Shown in pieces: positions 46,006-54,886 of a stretch of 64,000 nt of DNA. This stretch comes from DATFDN01 sp963756495. Its GTDB lineage: Bacteria; Pseudomonadota; Alphaproteobacteria; Acetobacterales; Acetobacteraceae. Made by a program: the position numbers and the translations under genes. The notes beneath the pieces were generated by a model that ran no database searches, had not been told where the DNA came from, and saw nothing but the letters and a program-made list of their open reading frames with translations. The DNA lies in NCBI GenBank assembly GCA_963756495.1, contig CAVWNS010000005.1:1-64000 (forward strand), in the 5' to 3' direction. Position 1 is the stretch's first letter; each line of letters begins with the position of its first letter.

Positions 46006-47673
46006 TCAGCCCTCGCCGCGCAGCGCCCGGAACCGGCCGATCACGGCCTTGGTGGAGGCGTCTTCCGGCATCGCCGGCGCCGGATCGCCGCTCAGCGCGG
46101 GCAGGATGGAGCTGGCAAGCTGCTTGCCCAACTCGACGCCCCATTGGTCAAAGCTGTCGATGTTCCACAGGCAGCCCTGCACCGCGACCTTGTGCTCGTA
46201 GAGCGCGATCAGCCGTCCCAGGCTGAACGCGTCCAGCCGGCGGAACAGGATCATCGTCGAGGGCCGCTCGCCAGGAAATACCCGGTGCGGCGCCACGCGG
46301 TCGATCTCCTCGGGCGGGGTGCCCTTGGCCGCCATCTCGGTGCGCACCTCCGCCGCCGACCGGCCGGCGAGCAGGGCGGCGGCCTGCGCGAAGGCGTTGG
46401 CGGCGAGCACGCGATGCGCGTCCTCGCGCGAATGGTCGGGGCTGGCGGCGAGGATGAAATCCACCGGGATCACCGCCGGGCCCTGATGCACCAGCTGCAT
46501 GAAGCTGTGCTGCGCGCTGGTGCCGGGTTCGCCGAACACCACCGGGCAGGTGGCGTGGTCCACCAGCTGGTCGTCCAGGGTCACGCGCTTGCCATTGCTC
46601 TCCATCTCCAGCTGCTGGAAATGCGCGGGCAGCCGGCGCAGCCGCTCGTCATAGGCGAGCACGCACTGGGTCGCACAGCCCAGGCCGTTGACGTGCCAGA
46701 TGCCGGCCAGCGCCAGCATGACCGGCAGATTCTGCGTCAGCGGCGCGTCACGGAAATGCTGATCCATCGCCCAGGCGCCGTCGAGCAGGCCCTGGAAGGC
46801 ATCCCAGCCGGCGGCGAGCGCGATCACCAGCCCGACCGGCGACCACAGCGAATAGCGCCCGCCCACCCAGTCGCGGAAGCCGACGATGCGGTCGGGCGGG
46901 ATGCCGAAGCGTTGCACGGCGGGCAGGTTGGTGGACAGGGCGACGAAATGGGCGCCCACGGCATCCTCGCCCAGCGCGCCGGACAGCCAGGCGCGCAGGG
47001 CGGCGGCGTTCATCGCCGTCTCCTGCGTGGTCCAGGACTTCGAGGCCACCAGGATCAGCGTCGTCGCCGGGTCGAGCCCGTGCGTCGCCGCCTCCATGGC
47101 GTGCCCGTCCACGTTGGCGAGGAACCGCGCCTGCATCGGCGCGTCGTCGCGCGCCAGGGTCAGCGCCTCGGTCGCCACGCGCGGGCCGAGATCGGAGCCG
47201 CCGATGCCGACATTCAGCACATGGGTGAAGGCGCGCCCGGTGGCGCCCAGGATGCGCCCGGCGTGCACGCCCTCCACGAAGGCCCGCATCCGCGCGCGCT
47301 CGGCCGCCGCGAGGCTGGCCGCCTCGTCGATCCCGCCGGGCAGGGCGGCGCGCAGCCCGGAGGAGGCGGGCGCGCGCAACGCCATGTGCATGGCCGCGCG
47401 GCCCTCGGTGACGTTCACCGCCTCGCCGGCGAACAGCCGGCGGCGGAACCCCTCCAGGTCGGCCGCGCGGGCCAGTTCGAACAGCGCGTCCTGCACCGGT
47501 GCGTCGATCGCCGTCTTGGAGATGTCGAGCGAGAGGTCGTCGAGGGCGAAGGTCAGCCGCCGCGCCCGCTCCGGCTCGGCGGCGAACAGCGGGGTGATGC
47601 GCCGTCCCTCGGGCCGCGCGGCGAGCGCAGCGAGGCGGGCGAACGCGGCGTGGCGGGCGGGTTCGTCGGGCAC
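46006..47673 (-). CDS. pgi: Glucose-6-phosphate isomerase
   Basis: Interconverts glucose-6-phosphate and fructose-6-phosphate. Family signatures are intact: LNVGIGGSDLGPRVATEAL (substrate loop), VASKSWTTQETAMNAAAL, GGRYSLWSPVGLVIAL (PGI signature 1 region), VFGEPGTSAQHSFMQLVHQG with the catalytic Glu and His, and GCLWNIDSFDQWGVELGKQL (signature 2). 555 aa, full length and free of frameshifts. Downstream is the inverted repeat and then mutL on the same strand. Confidence 0.96.
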   Translation of the reverse strand: MPDEPARHAAFARLAALAARPEGRRITPLFAAEPERARRLTFALDDLSLDISKTAIDAPVQDALFELARAADLEGFRRRLFAGEAVNVTEGRAAMHMALRAPASSGLRAALPGGIDEAASLAAAERARMRAFVEGVHAGRILGATGRAFTHVLNVGIGGSDLGPRVATEALTLARDDAPMQARFLANVDGHAMEAATHGLDPATTLILVASKSWTTQETAMNAAALRAWLSGALGEDAVGAHFVALSTNLPAVQRFGIPPDRIVGFRDWVGGRYSLWSPVGLVIALAAGWDAFQGLLDGAWAMDQHFRDAPLTQNLPVMLALAGIWHVNGLGCATQCVLAYDERLRRLPAHFQQLEMESNGKRVTLDDQLVDHATCPVVFGEPGTSAQHSFMQLVHQGPAVIPVDFILAASPDHSREDAHRVLAANAFAQAAALLAGRSAAEVRTEMAAKGTPPEEIDRVAPHRVFPGERPSTMILFRRLDAFSLGRLIALYEHKVAVQGCLWNIDSFDQWGVELGKQLASSILPALSGDPAPAMPEDASTKAVIGRFRALRGEG

Positions 47674-47743
47674 GGGGGAACGCTAGCAGAAGGCAGGGGG
47701 CGGCGAAAAGGCCGCCACGCCCGTCGCCCCCGTCCGCCGGCTC

Positions 47744-49000
47744 TCACGCCTGCGCGCGCGCCGCATCCACCGTTTCGGGCATCAGGAACCAGACGGCGGC
47801 AAGGCCAAGTCCCGCCACCACCGCCAGGCCGACGAATCCCGCTGTGTAGCCGAGGATCTGGGCCAGGAAACCCATCACGGTGTAGCTGGTGGTGGCGCCG
47901 ATGCCGGCGATCATGCTGACCGCGCCGAGCGAGAAATTGTAGCGCCCGGTCCCCTTGGTGAGGTCGGCCACCACCAGGGGATTGAGGATGCCGATCACCG
48001 CCGCGGTCGGCCCGCCCAGCACCTGCACGCCCACCAGGAACCACGGCCCGAGGGCCACGGCGAACAGCACCGTGCGCGCGAGCAGCGCGACGAAGGCGGC
48101 GAGCAGGAGCCATTTCCGTCCCGCGTCGTCGGCCTTGCGCGCGATCCAGGTGGCGATCAGCGCGGTCACGAGCTGCGGGACGACCACCAGCGCCGCGATC
48201 ACCACCTCGGACTCGAACTTGAAATTCGCAGCCAGCCGCTCGCCCGCCAGCGGCAGCAGCGAGGCGTTGGCGAACTGGAACAGGAACAGGCAGCCGGCGA
48301 AGATCAGCAGCGGTCGGTTGCGGGCGAGGTCGCGCCAGCGCGCCGCCTTCGGCTCTGTCCGACCCTCGGCGCCGCGGGCGCGCGCGTAGTCGATCTCCTC
48401 GCCGCGGATCAGCGACAGGCACAGGAACCCCGGCACGCAGAGCCCGGCGGCGGCGAGGAACGGCGCGCCGGGCGAGACGAAGTGCCCCAGCACTCCCATC
48501 CCGGCGGCGGTCGCGGCATTGCCGAGCAAATCGTAGCGATGGTTGCGCCCGACCCGGGTGTGATAGGCACGATGCCCGACCAGCCCGAGCCCGATCGCTG
48601 CCACCGCCGTGCGCACGGCGCCCCCGGTGACGCCGTGCATGAACTCCCCGCCCATGACCGGCAGGTAGGTGGGGAAGAAGCCGATCAGCAGCGAGCCGGC
48701 CGCGATCAGCAGCAGGCAGACGGCGATCACCAGGCGCTTGCGCCGGACCCAGTCCGTCAGCGCGCCGGCCGGAACCTGCGTGCCCAGCGCCACCGCGCCG
48801 TTAACTGTGAGCACGGTGCCGATGCTGCCCTGCGTCCAGCCGTGCTGGGCGAGATAGACCGAAACGAACGGGCCGAACGCGGTCTCGACATCGGCGATGA
48901 AGAAGTTCAGCCAATCGAGGCCGCGCTGGCTTCGCGCCGAGGGGGCGGGCAGTGGCGGCGCGGCCGGCGAGGCGGAGAGGACGGCGGTGCTGTCGGCCAT
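47744..49000 (-). CDS. MFS transporter
   Basis: A 418-residue major-facilitator protein with about twelve membrane helices. The loop 2-3 motif reads GALTDWVRRKRLVIAV, a form of GxLaDrxGrkr. Other helices include LVIAVCLLLIAAGSLLIGFF and LLIFAGCLFLFQFANASLL; the C-terminal half begins LARNRPLLIFAG. Substrate cannot be told from sequence; this subgroup is often annotated as a drug-type exporter. Single gene between pgi and bpt, same strand as both. Confidence 0.85.
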   Translation of the reverse strand: MADSTAVLSASPAAPPLPAPSARSQRGLDWLNFFIADVETAFGPFVSVYLAQHGWTQGSIGTVLTVNGAVALGTQVPAGALTDWVRRKRLVIAVCLLLIAAGSLLIGFFPTYLPVMGGEFMHGVTGGAVRTAVAAIGLGLVGHRAYHTRVGRNHRYDLLGNAATAAGMGVLGHFVSPGAPFLAAAGLCVPGFLCLSLIRGEEIDYARARGAEGRTEPKAARWRDLARNRPLLIFAGCLFLFQFANASLLPLAGERLAANFKFESEVVIAALVVVPQLVTALIATWIARKADDAGRKWLLLAAFVALLARTVLFAVALGPWFLVGVQVLGGPTAAVIGILNPLVVADLTKGTGRYNFSLGAVSMIAGIGATTSYTVMGFLAQILGYTAGFVGLAVVAGLGLAAVWFLMPETVDAARAQA

Positions 49001-49097
49001 GAGGCGCAGAACGAGCCGAGCGGCACTCGGTTGTGCGGCACCGCCCGGCCGACCGCCGCTCGGTTCTTCGCGCGCGCCGCAGGACCTTGGCGCGACG

Positions 49098-49877
49098 CTA
49101 GGAGGCCGATTGCGGCTCCAGCGCGCGATCGTCCACCATCTCGACGGCCGTGTCGGCCTCGGTCAGCACCCGCCAGGTGCCGCCGACCAGGATCTCCGTC
49201 GGCCGGAACCGCGCCTTGTAGGCCATCTTCCGGCTCTCCGGCACCCAATAGCCGAGGTAGACGTAGGGCAGGTCGAGCTGGCGGGCGCGCGCGATCAGCC
49301 ACAGGATCGCGTAGGTGCCGAGCGAGCGGCCGGCCAGTTCGGGAGCGAAGAAGCTGTACACGGCCGAGAGCCCGTCGCCCAGGCGGTCGGTGAGGCAGGC
49401 GCCCACCAGCCGGTCGTCGGGATCGCGGAACTCGATCAGCAGGCTCTCGATCGGCGTGTCCTCGACCATGGCACGGTAGTCGTAGAAGCTCATCGTCGCC
49501 ATGTCGCCGCCGCCGTGGCGGGCCTGCTGGTAGCGCTGGAACAGCTGGAACTGCTCGGCGGTGGCGCGCGCCGGCACCTCGAAGCCTTCCACCGCCTGGT
49601 TCGCCTTGGCGACCCGGCGCAGGGTGCGGTCGGGGTGGAACAGGGCGGCGGGAACGCGGATGGGCACGCAGGCCTGGCAGGACGGGCAGACCGGCGCGTA
49701 GGCGATGTTGTGGCTGCGCCGGAACCCCGCGCGCGACAGCCGGTCGTGCAGGGCCTCGGCGTCGGGGCCGGCGATCTCGGTCACCACCTTCCGTTCCGTC
49801 CGCCCCGACACGTACGGGCAGGGAAGCGGCGCGGTGGTGTAGAAAAACTGGGGTCGGCGTGGCGGCTTGTATGTCAT
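49098..49877 (-). CDS. bpt: Aspartate/glutamate leucyltransferase Bpt (arginyltransferase family)
   Basis: Bpt attaches Leu from Leu-tRNA to proteins beginning with Asp or Glu, marking them for ClpS-ClpAP in the N-degron pathway. The N-terminal Cys-rich motif (PCPYVSGRTERKV, then VCPSCQACVPIRVP) and C-terminal GNAT-like part (LGTYAILWLIARARQLDLPY, YWVPESRKMAYKARFRP) define the family. The start MTYKPPRRPQFFYTTAPLPC at 49877 fits homologues better than a TTG at 49925. 259 aa. Confidence 0.9.
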   Translation of the reverse strand: MTYKPPRRPQFFYTTAPLPCPYVSGRTERKVVTEIAGPDAEALHDRLSRAGFRRSHNIAYAPVCPSCQACVPIRVPAALFHPDRTLRRVAKANQAVEGFEVPARATAEQFQLFQRYQQARHGGGDMATMSFYDYRAMVEDTPIESLLIEFRDPDDRLVGACLTDRLGDGLSAVYSFFAPELAGRSLGTYAILWLIARARQLDLPYVYLGYWVPESRKMAYKARFRPTEILVGGTWRVLTEADTAVEMVDDRALEPQSAS

Positions 49878-49935
49878 GATACGTGGGTCCAGGCCCATGT
49901 TCACGAAGGCGCGTGGCCGGGTCAATGGCCAACCT

Positions 49936-52317
49936 TCAGGGCGAGAGGTGGATATGCCCGCTCACGCCCTCCGGTTGTGCCGTCAGCGCCACCGTCCCGC
50001 CGTCCCGCCAGCGGGCCAGGAAGGCGCGGGCGAGCGGGCTGAACACGTTTCCCGACTGGCCGGGCGCCATCACGAACTGGCTGCGGTCGAGATCGGCGAG
50101 GTCGTACACGCCGCGGAACTCCGGCCCCAGCACCGCCTGGAAGCGGTCCGGCTGGGTCGCCTCGGCGAACACCGTGGTGGCGCTGCCGGGCACCGGGATG
50201 GCGATCCGCCCGAGCCGCCCCAGCACCGGCACCGCGGCCAGGACCGGGTGGGCAAACACCGCTTTGTGCGCCGCGCCCCAGCGCCAGGCCGCCGGATCGG
50301 GGCCGAATTGCGCCGCGAGGTCCGCGACGGCGTCCTGCAAGGCCTGGGTCAGCAGCCCCGCGCAGTCCCCGCCGCACCAGTGCGCGCCGCCCGGCAGCAA
50401 GGCGGCGGGTAGGAACTCGGGCAGCGGGGCGGCGGCCTCCGCACGCGCCGAGACGACGCCGGCGCGGCGCAGCAGGGCCTCGTAGAAGCGGCCCATCCAG
50501 GCCTCGAAGATTAGCGGCTGCGGCTGGTCCATTGTCATCGCGCCGTCCCAGCCCTCCAGCAGCCCGCGCGCGGCGCCGGCCGGGCCGGGCGGGGCGGGGA
50601 TCGACAGCAGGGCGGGCAGCATCTGCCGCGCCATCTCGCTGCTCACGTCGCGCTGCATCCGGGTGAAGCTGGCCACATCCTGCGGCACCGGCCCGGCCAG
50701 CAGCGCGCGGATGCGCCGCGCCCGCCAGTCGGCGAACCAGTCGCGTCCGAGATAGACCGGAAAGTCCGCCGGCGCCGCCCGCTCGTTGGCGTTGACCAGT
50801 ACCCCGGATGCAGGCGCCACGTAGTGCGGCAGCTGCGCGCCGGCGGCCCAGCCCACCCAGTCATGCGCGCCGTCCGCGCCCTCGACCGGGGCGGCGCCGT
50901 CGCCTGCCTTGCGGATCGGCACCCGTCCGGTGACGAACAGCCCGATCGTGTGCCGGTCGGCGACCAGCAGGTTCTGCACCGGCGCGGTGATCAGCGCGGC
51001 GGCCCGGCCCGCCTCCTCGACGCTTTTTGCCCGGTTCAGCGCCAGCAGTCCCTCGGCGGCGGTGTCGCCGGGCTGGAGGTTGGCCATCGCCACCGCCAGG
51101 ATCGGCCCGTTGGCGCCGAACAGGTCGCTGATCACCGGTCCGTGCCGGGTCTCGCGCACCCGCAGCATCTCGTCGGGGCCGCCGCGCACGCCGATGCGCT
51201 CCTCGCGCACCGCGAAGGGGCGCGGTCCATCGGGCGTCTGGTAGTGGCCGGGGCCGACCGGGGTCTCGATGAAGATGTCCTGGACGTCGGCGCCGTTGGT
51301 GGTGAAGCTCCAGGCGATGGCGCCGTTATGGCCCAGCACCATCAGCGGCACGCCGGGCGAGGTCGCGCCGGCCAGGATGCCCTCCGGGGTGTCGATGCGC
51401 GCCAGGTACCAGAGCGACGGGAAGCCGAAGCCGAGATGGGGGTCCCCGGCGAGCAGCGGCGCGCCGGTCGCGCTGTGCCGCCCGTCCACCGCCCAGGCGT
51501 TCGAAGCTTGCTCGGGCTGGGTGAACGGGGCCGGAAAGCCGGGCAGGGCGGCGGTCATCCGGTCCGCCAGGCCCGCATCGTCCCGCGCCGATCTGGCGTG
51601 GTCGAAGGCATTCGGCCCGGCGGCTCGGTCCTCGATCCGCGCCGACTGGCCGACCGGCGCGTCGGGGCGGCCCGGCTCGTGGGTGTCGGGCCAGAGCGCC
51701 AGGATCGTCTCGCGCGGCATGGTGCCCTCCAGCCGCCAGCGGGCCAGCTCGGTGCGCCAGTTCATCGACAGCCAGAGCCCCATCGTCTCGCCCCAGAGCA
51801 GGCTGTCTTCCGGCCGCCAGGGCTCGGGCGGGCCGAGCAGCACGAACTCGGGGGCGGCGAAGCGGCCGCGCCGGCCGATCCAGGCGTTCACCCCGCGCGT
51901 GTACGCCTCCAGCATCGCGCGGGCGTCCGCGGGCAGGGTGGGGTAGTCCGCTTCGGCGCGGCGCGCGAGGCCGAGGGTGCGCATCTGCCGGTCGATCGGC
52001 AGGGCGCGCGCGCCGAACAGCTCGGCCAGCCGGCCGCTGGCGGCCCGGCGCAGCAGCTCCATCTGGAACATCCGGTCGCGCGCATGGACATAGCCCAGCG
52101 CGGTCGCGGCATCGAGCATGCTGGCGGCGCGGATGCGCGGAACCCCGTCCGGGTCGAAGGCGATGTCCGCCGGGGCGGACAGGCCGGCGATGGCTAGCGA
52201 CTGCTCGCGCGGAGCCAGGCTCAGCCAGAACAGCCCGCCCAGCCCCACCGCCGCAAGCAGGATCAGACCGCCGAGCAGGGCCAGCCGCCGCCGCGCGGCG
52301 CGGAGCAGGAATTGCAT
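49936..52317 (-). CDS. Penicillin acylase family protein (Ntn hydrolase), membrane-anchored
   Basis: An N-terminal-nucleophile hydrolase that is made as a precursor and cleaved in two. A membrane helix (LALLGGLILLAAVGLGGLFW) at residues 13-32 acts as anchor or signal. The alpha chain region has ALGYVHARDRMFQMELLRRA; the nucleophile Ser is in EQASNAWAVDG (near residue 277), followed by LLAGDPHLGFGFPSLWYLA; the oxyanion Asn region is VLGHNGAIAWSFTTNGAD. Relatives cleave penicillin G, cephalosporins or acyl-homoserine lactones. 793 aa. It precedes bpt and follows a lactonase-like gene on the same strand. Confidence 0.9.
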   Translation of the reverse strand: MQFLLRAARRRLALLGGLILLAAVGLGGLFWLSLAPREQSLAIAGLSAPADIAFDPDGVPRIRAASMLDAATALGYVHARDRMFQMELLRRAASGRLAELFGARALPIDRQMRTLGLARRAEADYPTLPADARAMLEAYTRGVNAWIGRRGRFAAPEFVLLGPPEPWRPEDSLLWGETMGLWLSMNWRTELARWRLEGTMPRETILALWPDTHEPGRPDAPVGQSARIEDRAAGPNAFDHARSARDDAGLADRMTAALPGFPAPFTQPEQASNAWAVDGRHSATGAPLLAGDPHLGFGFPSLWYLARIDTPEGILAGATSPGVPLMVLGHNGAIAWSFTTNGADVQDIFIETPVGPGHYQTPDGPRPFAVREERIGVRGGPDEMLRVRETRHGPVISDLFGANGPILAVAMANLQPGDTAAEGLLALNRAKSVEEAGRAAALITAPVQNLLVADRHTIGLFVTGRVPIRKAGDGAAPVEGADGAHDWVGWAAGAQLPHYVAPASGVLVNANERAAPADFPVYLGRDWFADWRARRIRALLAGPVPQDVASFTRMQRDVSSEMARQMLPALLSIPAPPGPAGAARGLLEGWDGAMTMDQPQPLIFEAWMGRFYEALLRRAGVVSARAEAAAPLPEFLPAALLPGGAHWCGGDCAGLLTQALQDAVADLAAQFGPDPAAWRWGAAHKAVFAHPVLAAVPVLGRLGRIAIPVPGSATTVFAEATQPDRFQAVLGPEFRGVYDLADLDRSQFVMAPGQSGNVFSPLARAFLARWRDGGTVALTAQPEGVSGHIHLSP

Positions 52318-52422
52318 GGCGCAGACATCCCAGATGTGTACACATCCGGCAACTCGCCGCGCCCTGGATGTACGCCTGGGAGGGTGCCCCCGCCGAGGTG
52401 TACACCGGGCGTCGAGGTTTCG

Positions 52423-53217
52423 TTAACCGATCGGGGCCAGGTCCATCCGCACGATCTCGGGGTTGCCGTCGAGCCGGGGGAACCGCTTCAGGATCAGCGG
52501 GTCGTGGCCCGGGATGATGTGGTCGGGTCCGTCGGCCAGCCGCTCCAGCGTCTCGAACCCGCGCAGCATCCGCGCGACGTCCACCACCACCGGGAACGGC
52601 ATCCGCTTGCGGATATTGCCCCAGAGATGCGTGGCATCGCCCGCCAGCACGACCCAGCCGCGCGCGGTCGCCACGCGCATCGACTGGATGCCGCCCGAGT
52701 GCCCGCCGATCAGGTGCAGGGTGACCCCCGGCGCGACCGCGACGTCGCCCTCGTGCATGGTCATGCGATCGGCGTACAGCGCGCGGACCGCGCTCTGCAC
52801 GTCGTCCACGTCGAACGGGCGGCGCAGGAAGGGCTGGCACATGCAGGGTCCGGTGCAATAGGCCATCTCGGCTGCTTGCATGTGAAACCTCGCCTGCGGG
52901 AAATACGCCATTCCCCCGGCGTGGTCCCAGTGCATGTGGGTCAGCACCACGTCCTTCACCGTGGCGGGCTCGATCCCCGCGTTGCGCAGCGCCTCGGCCG
53001 GCGTGCAGAGCAGCTCGCGTCCGCGCCGCTTGGCGGACTCCGGATTGAACCCGGTGTCCATCACGATGGTCCGCCCGTTGCCGCGGATCGCGAACACCAG
53101 GAAGTCCAGCGGATCGGGCGCCGCGTGGTCGTCGGGAATGATATAGTTCTGAAACTGGTAGCGCCCGTCGAAGATGCCGTAGCGCAGCGCCAGGATTTCG
53201 TAGGTGGGATTGTCCAT
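52423..53217 (-). CDS. Metallo-beta-lactamase fold hydrolase, N-acyl-homoserine-lactonase-like
   Basis: A 264-residue MBL protein with HMHWDHAGGMAYF (HxHxDH), LIGGHSGGIQSMRV, LAGDATHLWGN and IIPGHDPLILKRF supplying the two-zinc site. The overall order and spacing resemble AiiA/AttM lactonases, which open homoserine or gamma-lactone rings. No signal peptide, so cytoplasmic. ATG at 53217. It lies 105 bp upstream of the penicillin-acylase-family gene on the same strand and is divergent from the CMD gene. Confidence 0.82.
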   Translation of the reverse strand: MDNPTYEILALRYGIFDGRYQFQNYIIPDDHAAPDPLDFLVFAIRGNGRTIVMDTGFNPESAKRRGRELLCTPAEALRNAGIEPATVKDVVLTHMHWDHAGGMAYFPQARFHMQAAEMAYCTGPCMCQPFLRRPFDVDDVQSAVRALYADRMTMHEGDVAVAPGVTLHLIGGHSGGIQSMRVATARGWVVLAGDATHLWGNIRKRMPFPVVVDVARMLRGFETLERLADGPDHIIPGHDPLILKRFPRLDGNPEIVRMDLAPIG

Positions 53218-53311
53218 CGCCCTGTTCCCTCCGTCGCTCGCGCGCCAGTCAACCGCTTGCCGCCCGTCGGGGCAAACCCTACCGTCGCGCCGATCCGCGC
53301 AGGAGGGCGCC

Positions 53312-53719
53312 ATGGCCGAGCTTCCGAACCGTCCCGAGTATCAGAGCGAGCTGTTCAAGAAGGGCCTGGAGGTGCGCCGCGAGGTGCTCGGCGCCGACTA
53401 CGTGGACGGTTCCATCGCGCGCGCCGACGATTTCAACGCCGCCTTCCAGCAGCTCACCACCGAGGTTGCGTGGGGCACGATCTGGACCCGCCCCGGCCTG
53501 CCGCGCAAGACGCGCAGCATCGTCAACATCGCCATGCTGGTCGCGCTCAATCGCGGCGCGGAGCTGCGCCTGCATCTGCGCGCCGCGCTCACCAACGGCG
53601 TCACCCGCGACGAGATCAAGGAGATCCTGCTCCAGACCGGCGCCTATTGCGGCATCCCCGCCAGCCTGGAGGCGTTCCGGGTGGCGACCGAGGTGTTCAA
53701 GGAGGTGGATTCCAAGTGA
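53312..53719 (+). CDS. Carboxymuconolactone decarboxylase family protein (PcaC-like)
   Basis: 135 aa, the size of PcaC, which decarboxylates 4-carboxymuconolactone in the beta-ketoadipate path. Seen: GLEVRREVLGADYVDGSIA, RPGLPRKTRSIVNIAMLVAL, and LTNGVTRDEIKEILLQTGAYCGIP, of which the last is the family hallmark. Ribosome site AGGAGGG precedes ATG 53312. It is translationally coupled to the dehydrogenase (TGATG). No other pca genes are nearby, so a generic CMD role is possible. Confidence 0.85.
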   Translation: MAELPNRPEYQSELFKKGLEVRREVLGADYVDGSIARADDFNAAFQQLTTEVAWGTIWTRPGLPRKTRSIVNIAMLVALNRGAELRLHLRAALTNGVTRDEIKEILLQTGAYCGIPASLEAFRVATEVFKEVDSK

Positions 53720-54627
53720 TGGCGGAGGCTCGGCCGGAGATCGGCTTCGTCGGCATCGGCAACATGGGCTGGCCGATGGCGGCCTGCCTGGTGCGCGCGG
53801 GCTTTGCCGTCGGCGTCAACGATTCTCGCCGCGCGGTCGCCGGCAACTTCGTCCAGCAGGTCGGCGGCGACGCGCCCGACAGTTTGCGCGAGATGGCCGC
53901 GCGCTCGGACGTGATCGTGACCATCCTGCCCACCAGCGCGATCGTGCGGACGGTGCTCCAGGAGGGCGAGGACAACATCCTGGCCGGGATGCGTCCGGGC
54001 ACGGTGCTGATCGAGATGAGTTCCGGCGTGCCGACGATCACGCGGGAACTGGCCGAGCGCGTCGGAAGCCTCGGCGGGCACCTGATCGACGCGCCGGTGT
54101 CCGGGGGCGTGCCGCGCGCGCGCGCCGGCCAGCTCGCCATCATGGCGGGCGGCGATCCGGCGGTGATCGATCGCGTGATGCCGGTGCTTCAGGCGATGGG
54201 TCCGACCGTGCTGCGCACCGGCGCGGTCGGTTCGGGCCAGGCGATGAAGGCGCTGAACAACCTGGTCTCCACCGGCGGCTTCCTAATCGGCATCGAGGCG
54301 CTGCTGATCGGCCAGCGCTTCGGGCTCGACCCGGCGGTGATGGTCGATGTGCTGAACGCCGCGACGGGGATGAACAACTCCACGCAGAAGAAGTTCAAGC
54401 AGTTCGTGCTGTCGCGCCGGTTCGACGCCGGCTTCACCATGGGTCTGCTGCACAAGGACGTCTCGATTGCACTCGAAGTCGGGCGCGAGACCGCGACCCC
54501 GGCCCCGGTCTCCGCCTTGTGCAAGGAACTGATCGCCTCGGCGGTGGCGATGTTCGGCCCCGACGCCGACCACACGGAAATGGCGCGCGTGCTGGAACGC
54601 CTGGCCGGCGAGGAGCTTGGCACGTGA
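53719..54627 (+). CDS. NAD(P)-dependent oxidoreductase, 3-hydroxyisobutyrate dehydrogenase family
   Basis: Beta-hydroxyacid dehydrogenase of 302 aa. Motifs: Rossmann IGFVGIGNMGWPMAACLVR, substrate-binding LIDAPVSGGVPRARAGQL, catalytic Lys in SGQAMKALNNLVSTGG, and cofactor-side KDVSIALEVGRE. Members oxidise 3-hydroxyisobutyrate, tartronate semialdehyde, and related acids; the exact substrate is not fixed here. ATG shares a base with the CMD stop. A G/C-rich hairpin follows at about 54690-54720. Confidence 0.88.
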   Translation: MAEARPEIGFVGIGNMGWPMAACLVRAGFAVGVNDSRRAVAGNFVQQVGGDAPDSLREMAARSDVIVTILPTSAIVRTVLQEGEDNILAGMRPGTVLIEMSSGVPTITRELAERVGSLGGHLIDAPVSGGVPRARAGQLAIMAGGDPAVIDRVMPVLQAMGPTVLRTGAVGSGQAMKALNNLVSTGGFLIGIEALLIGQRFGLDPAVMVDVLNAATGMNNSTQKKFKQFVLSRRFDAGFTMGLLHKDVSIALEVGRETATPAPVSALCKELIASAVAMFGPDADHTEMARVLERLAGEELGT

Positions 54628-54841
54628 CGCCCGCCTTCTCTCCGCCTCCCCTTGCGGCCTACGGGATTCACGGATCGCACCCGGACCACTCAACTCCCTC
54701 GCCGCCCCTGGGGGCGGAGAGGGGGCGAGCCGCGTGATGATGCCGGGAGGACGGCGAAGGATGTGTGAACGCCGTAGCCGCATGCGGGAGGGGGAGAGAC
54801 CCCGCAGCTCAGAGCTGCCCGCTTACACTGGAGGTGCAGTG

Positions 54842-54886
54842 ATGTGCCGCACGATGACAGTTACACGTGCGGTTGGTGCCATCCTA
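54842..54886 (+). pseudogene. 5' fragment of interrupted secreted hydrolase gene
   Basis: ATG 54842 follows a perfect GGAGGT ribosome site at 54830-54835. Fifteen codons (MCRTMTVTRAVGAIL) form the n-region and start of a signal peptide, and stop at the IS630 border. They join in frame with 56027 after removing the IS and one TA copy. Confidence 0.8.
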
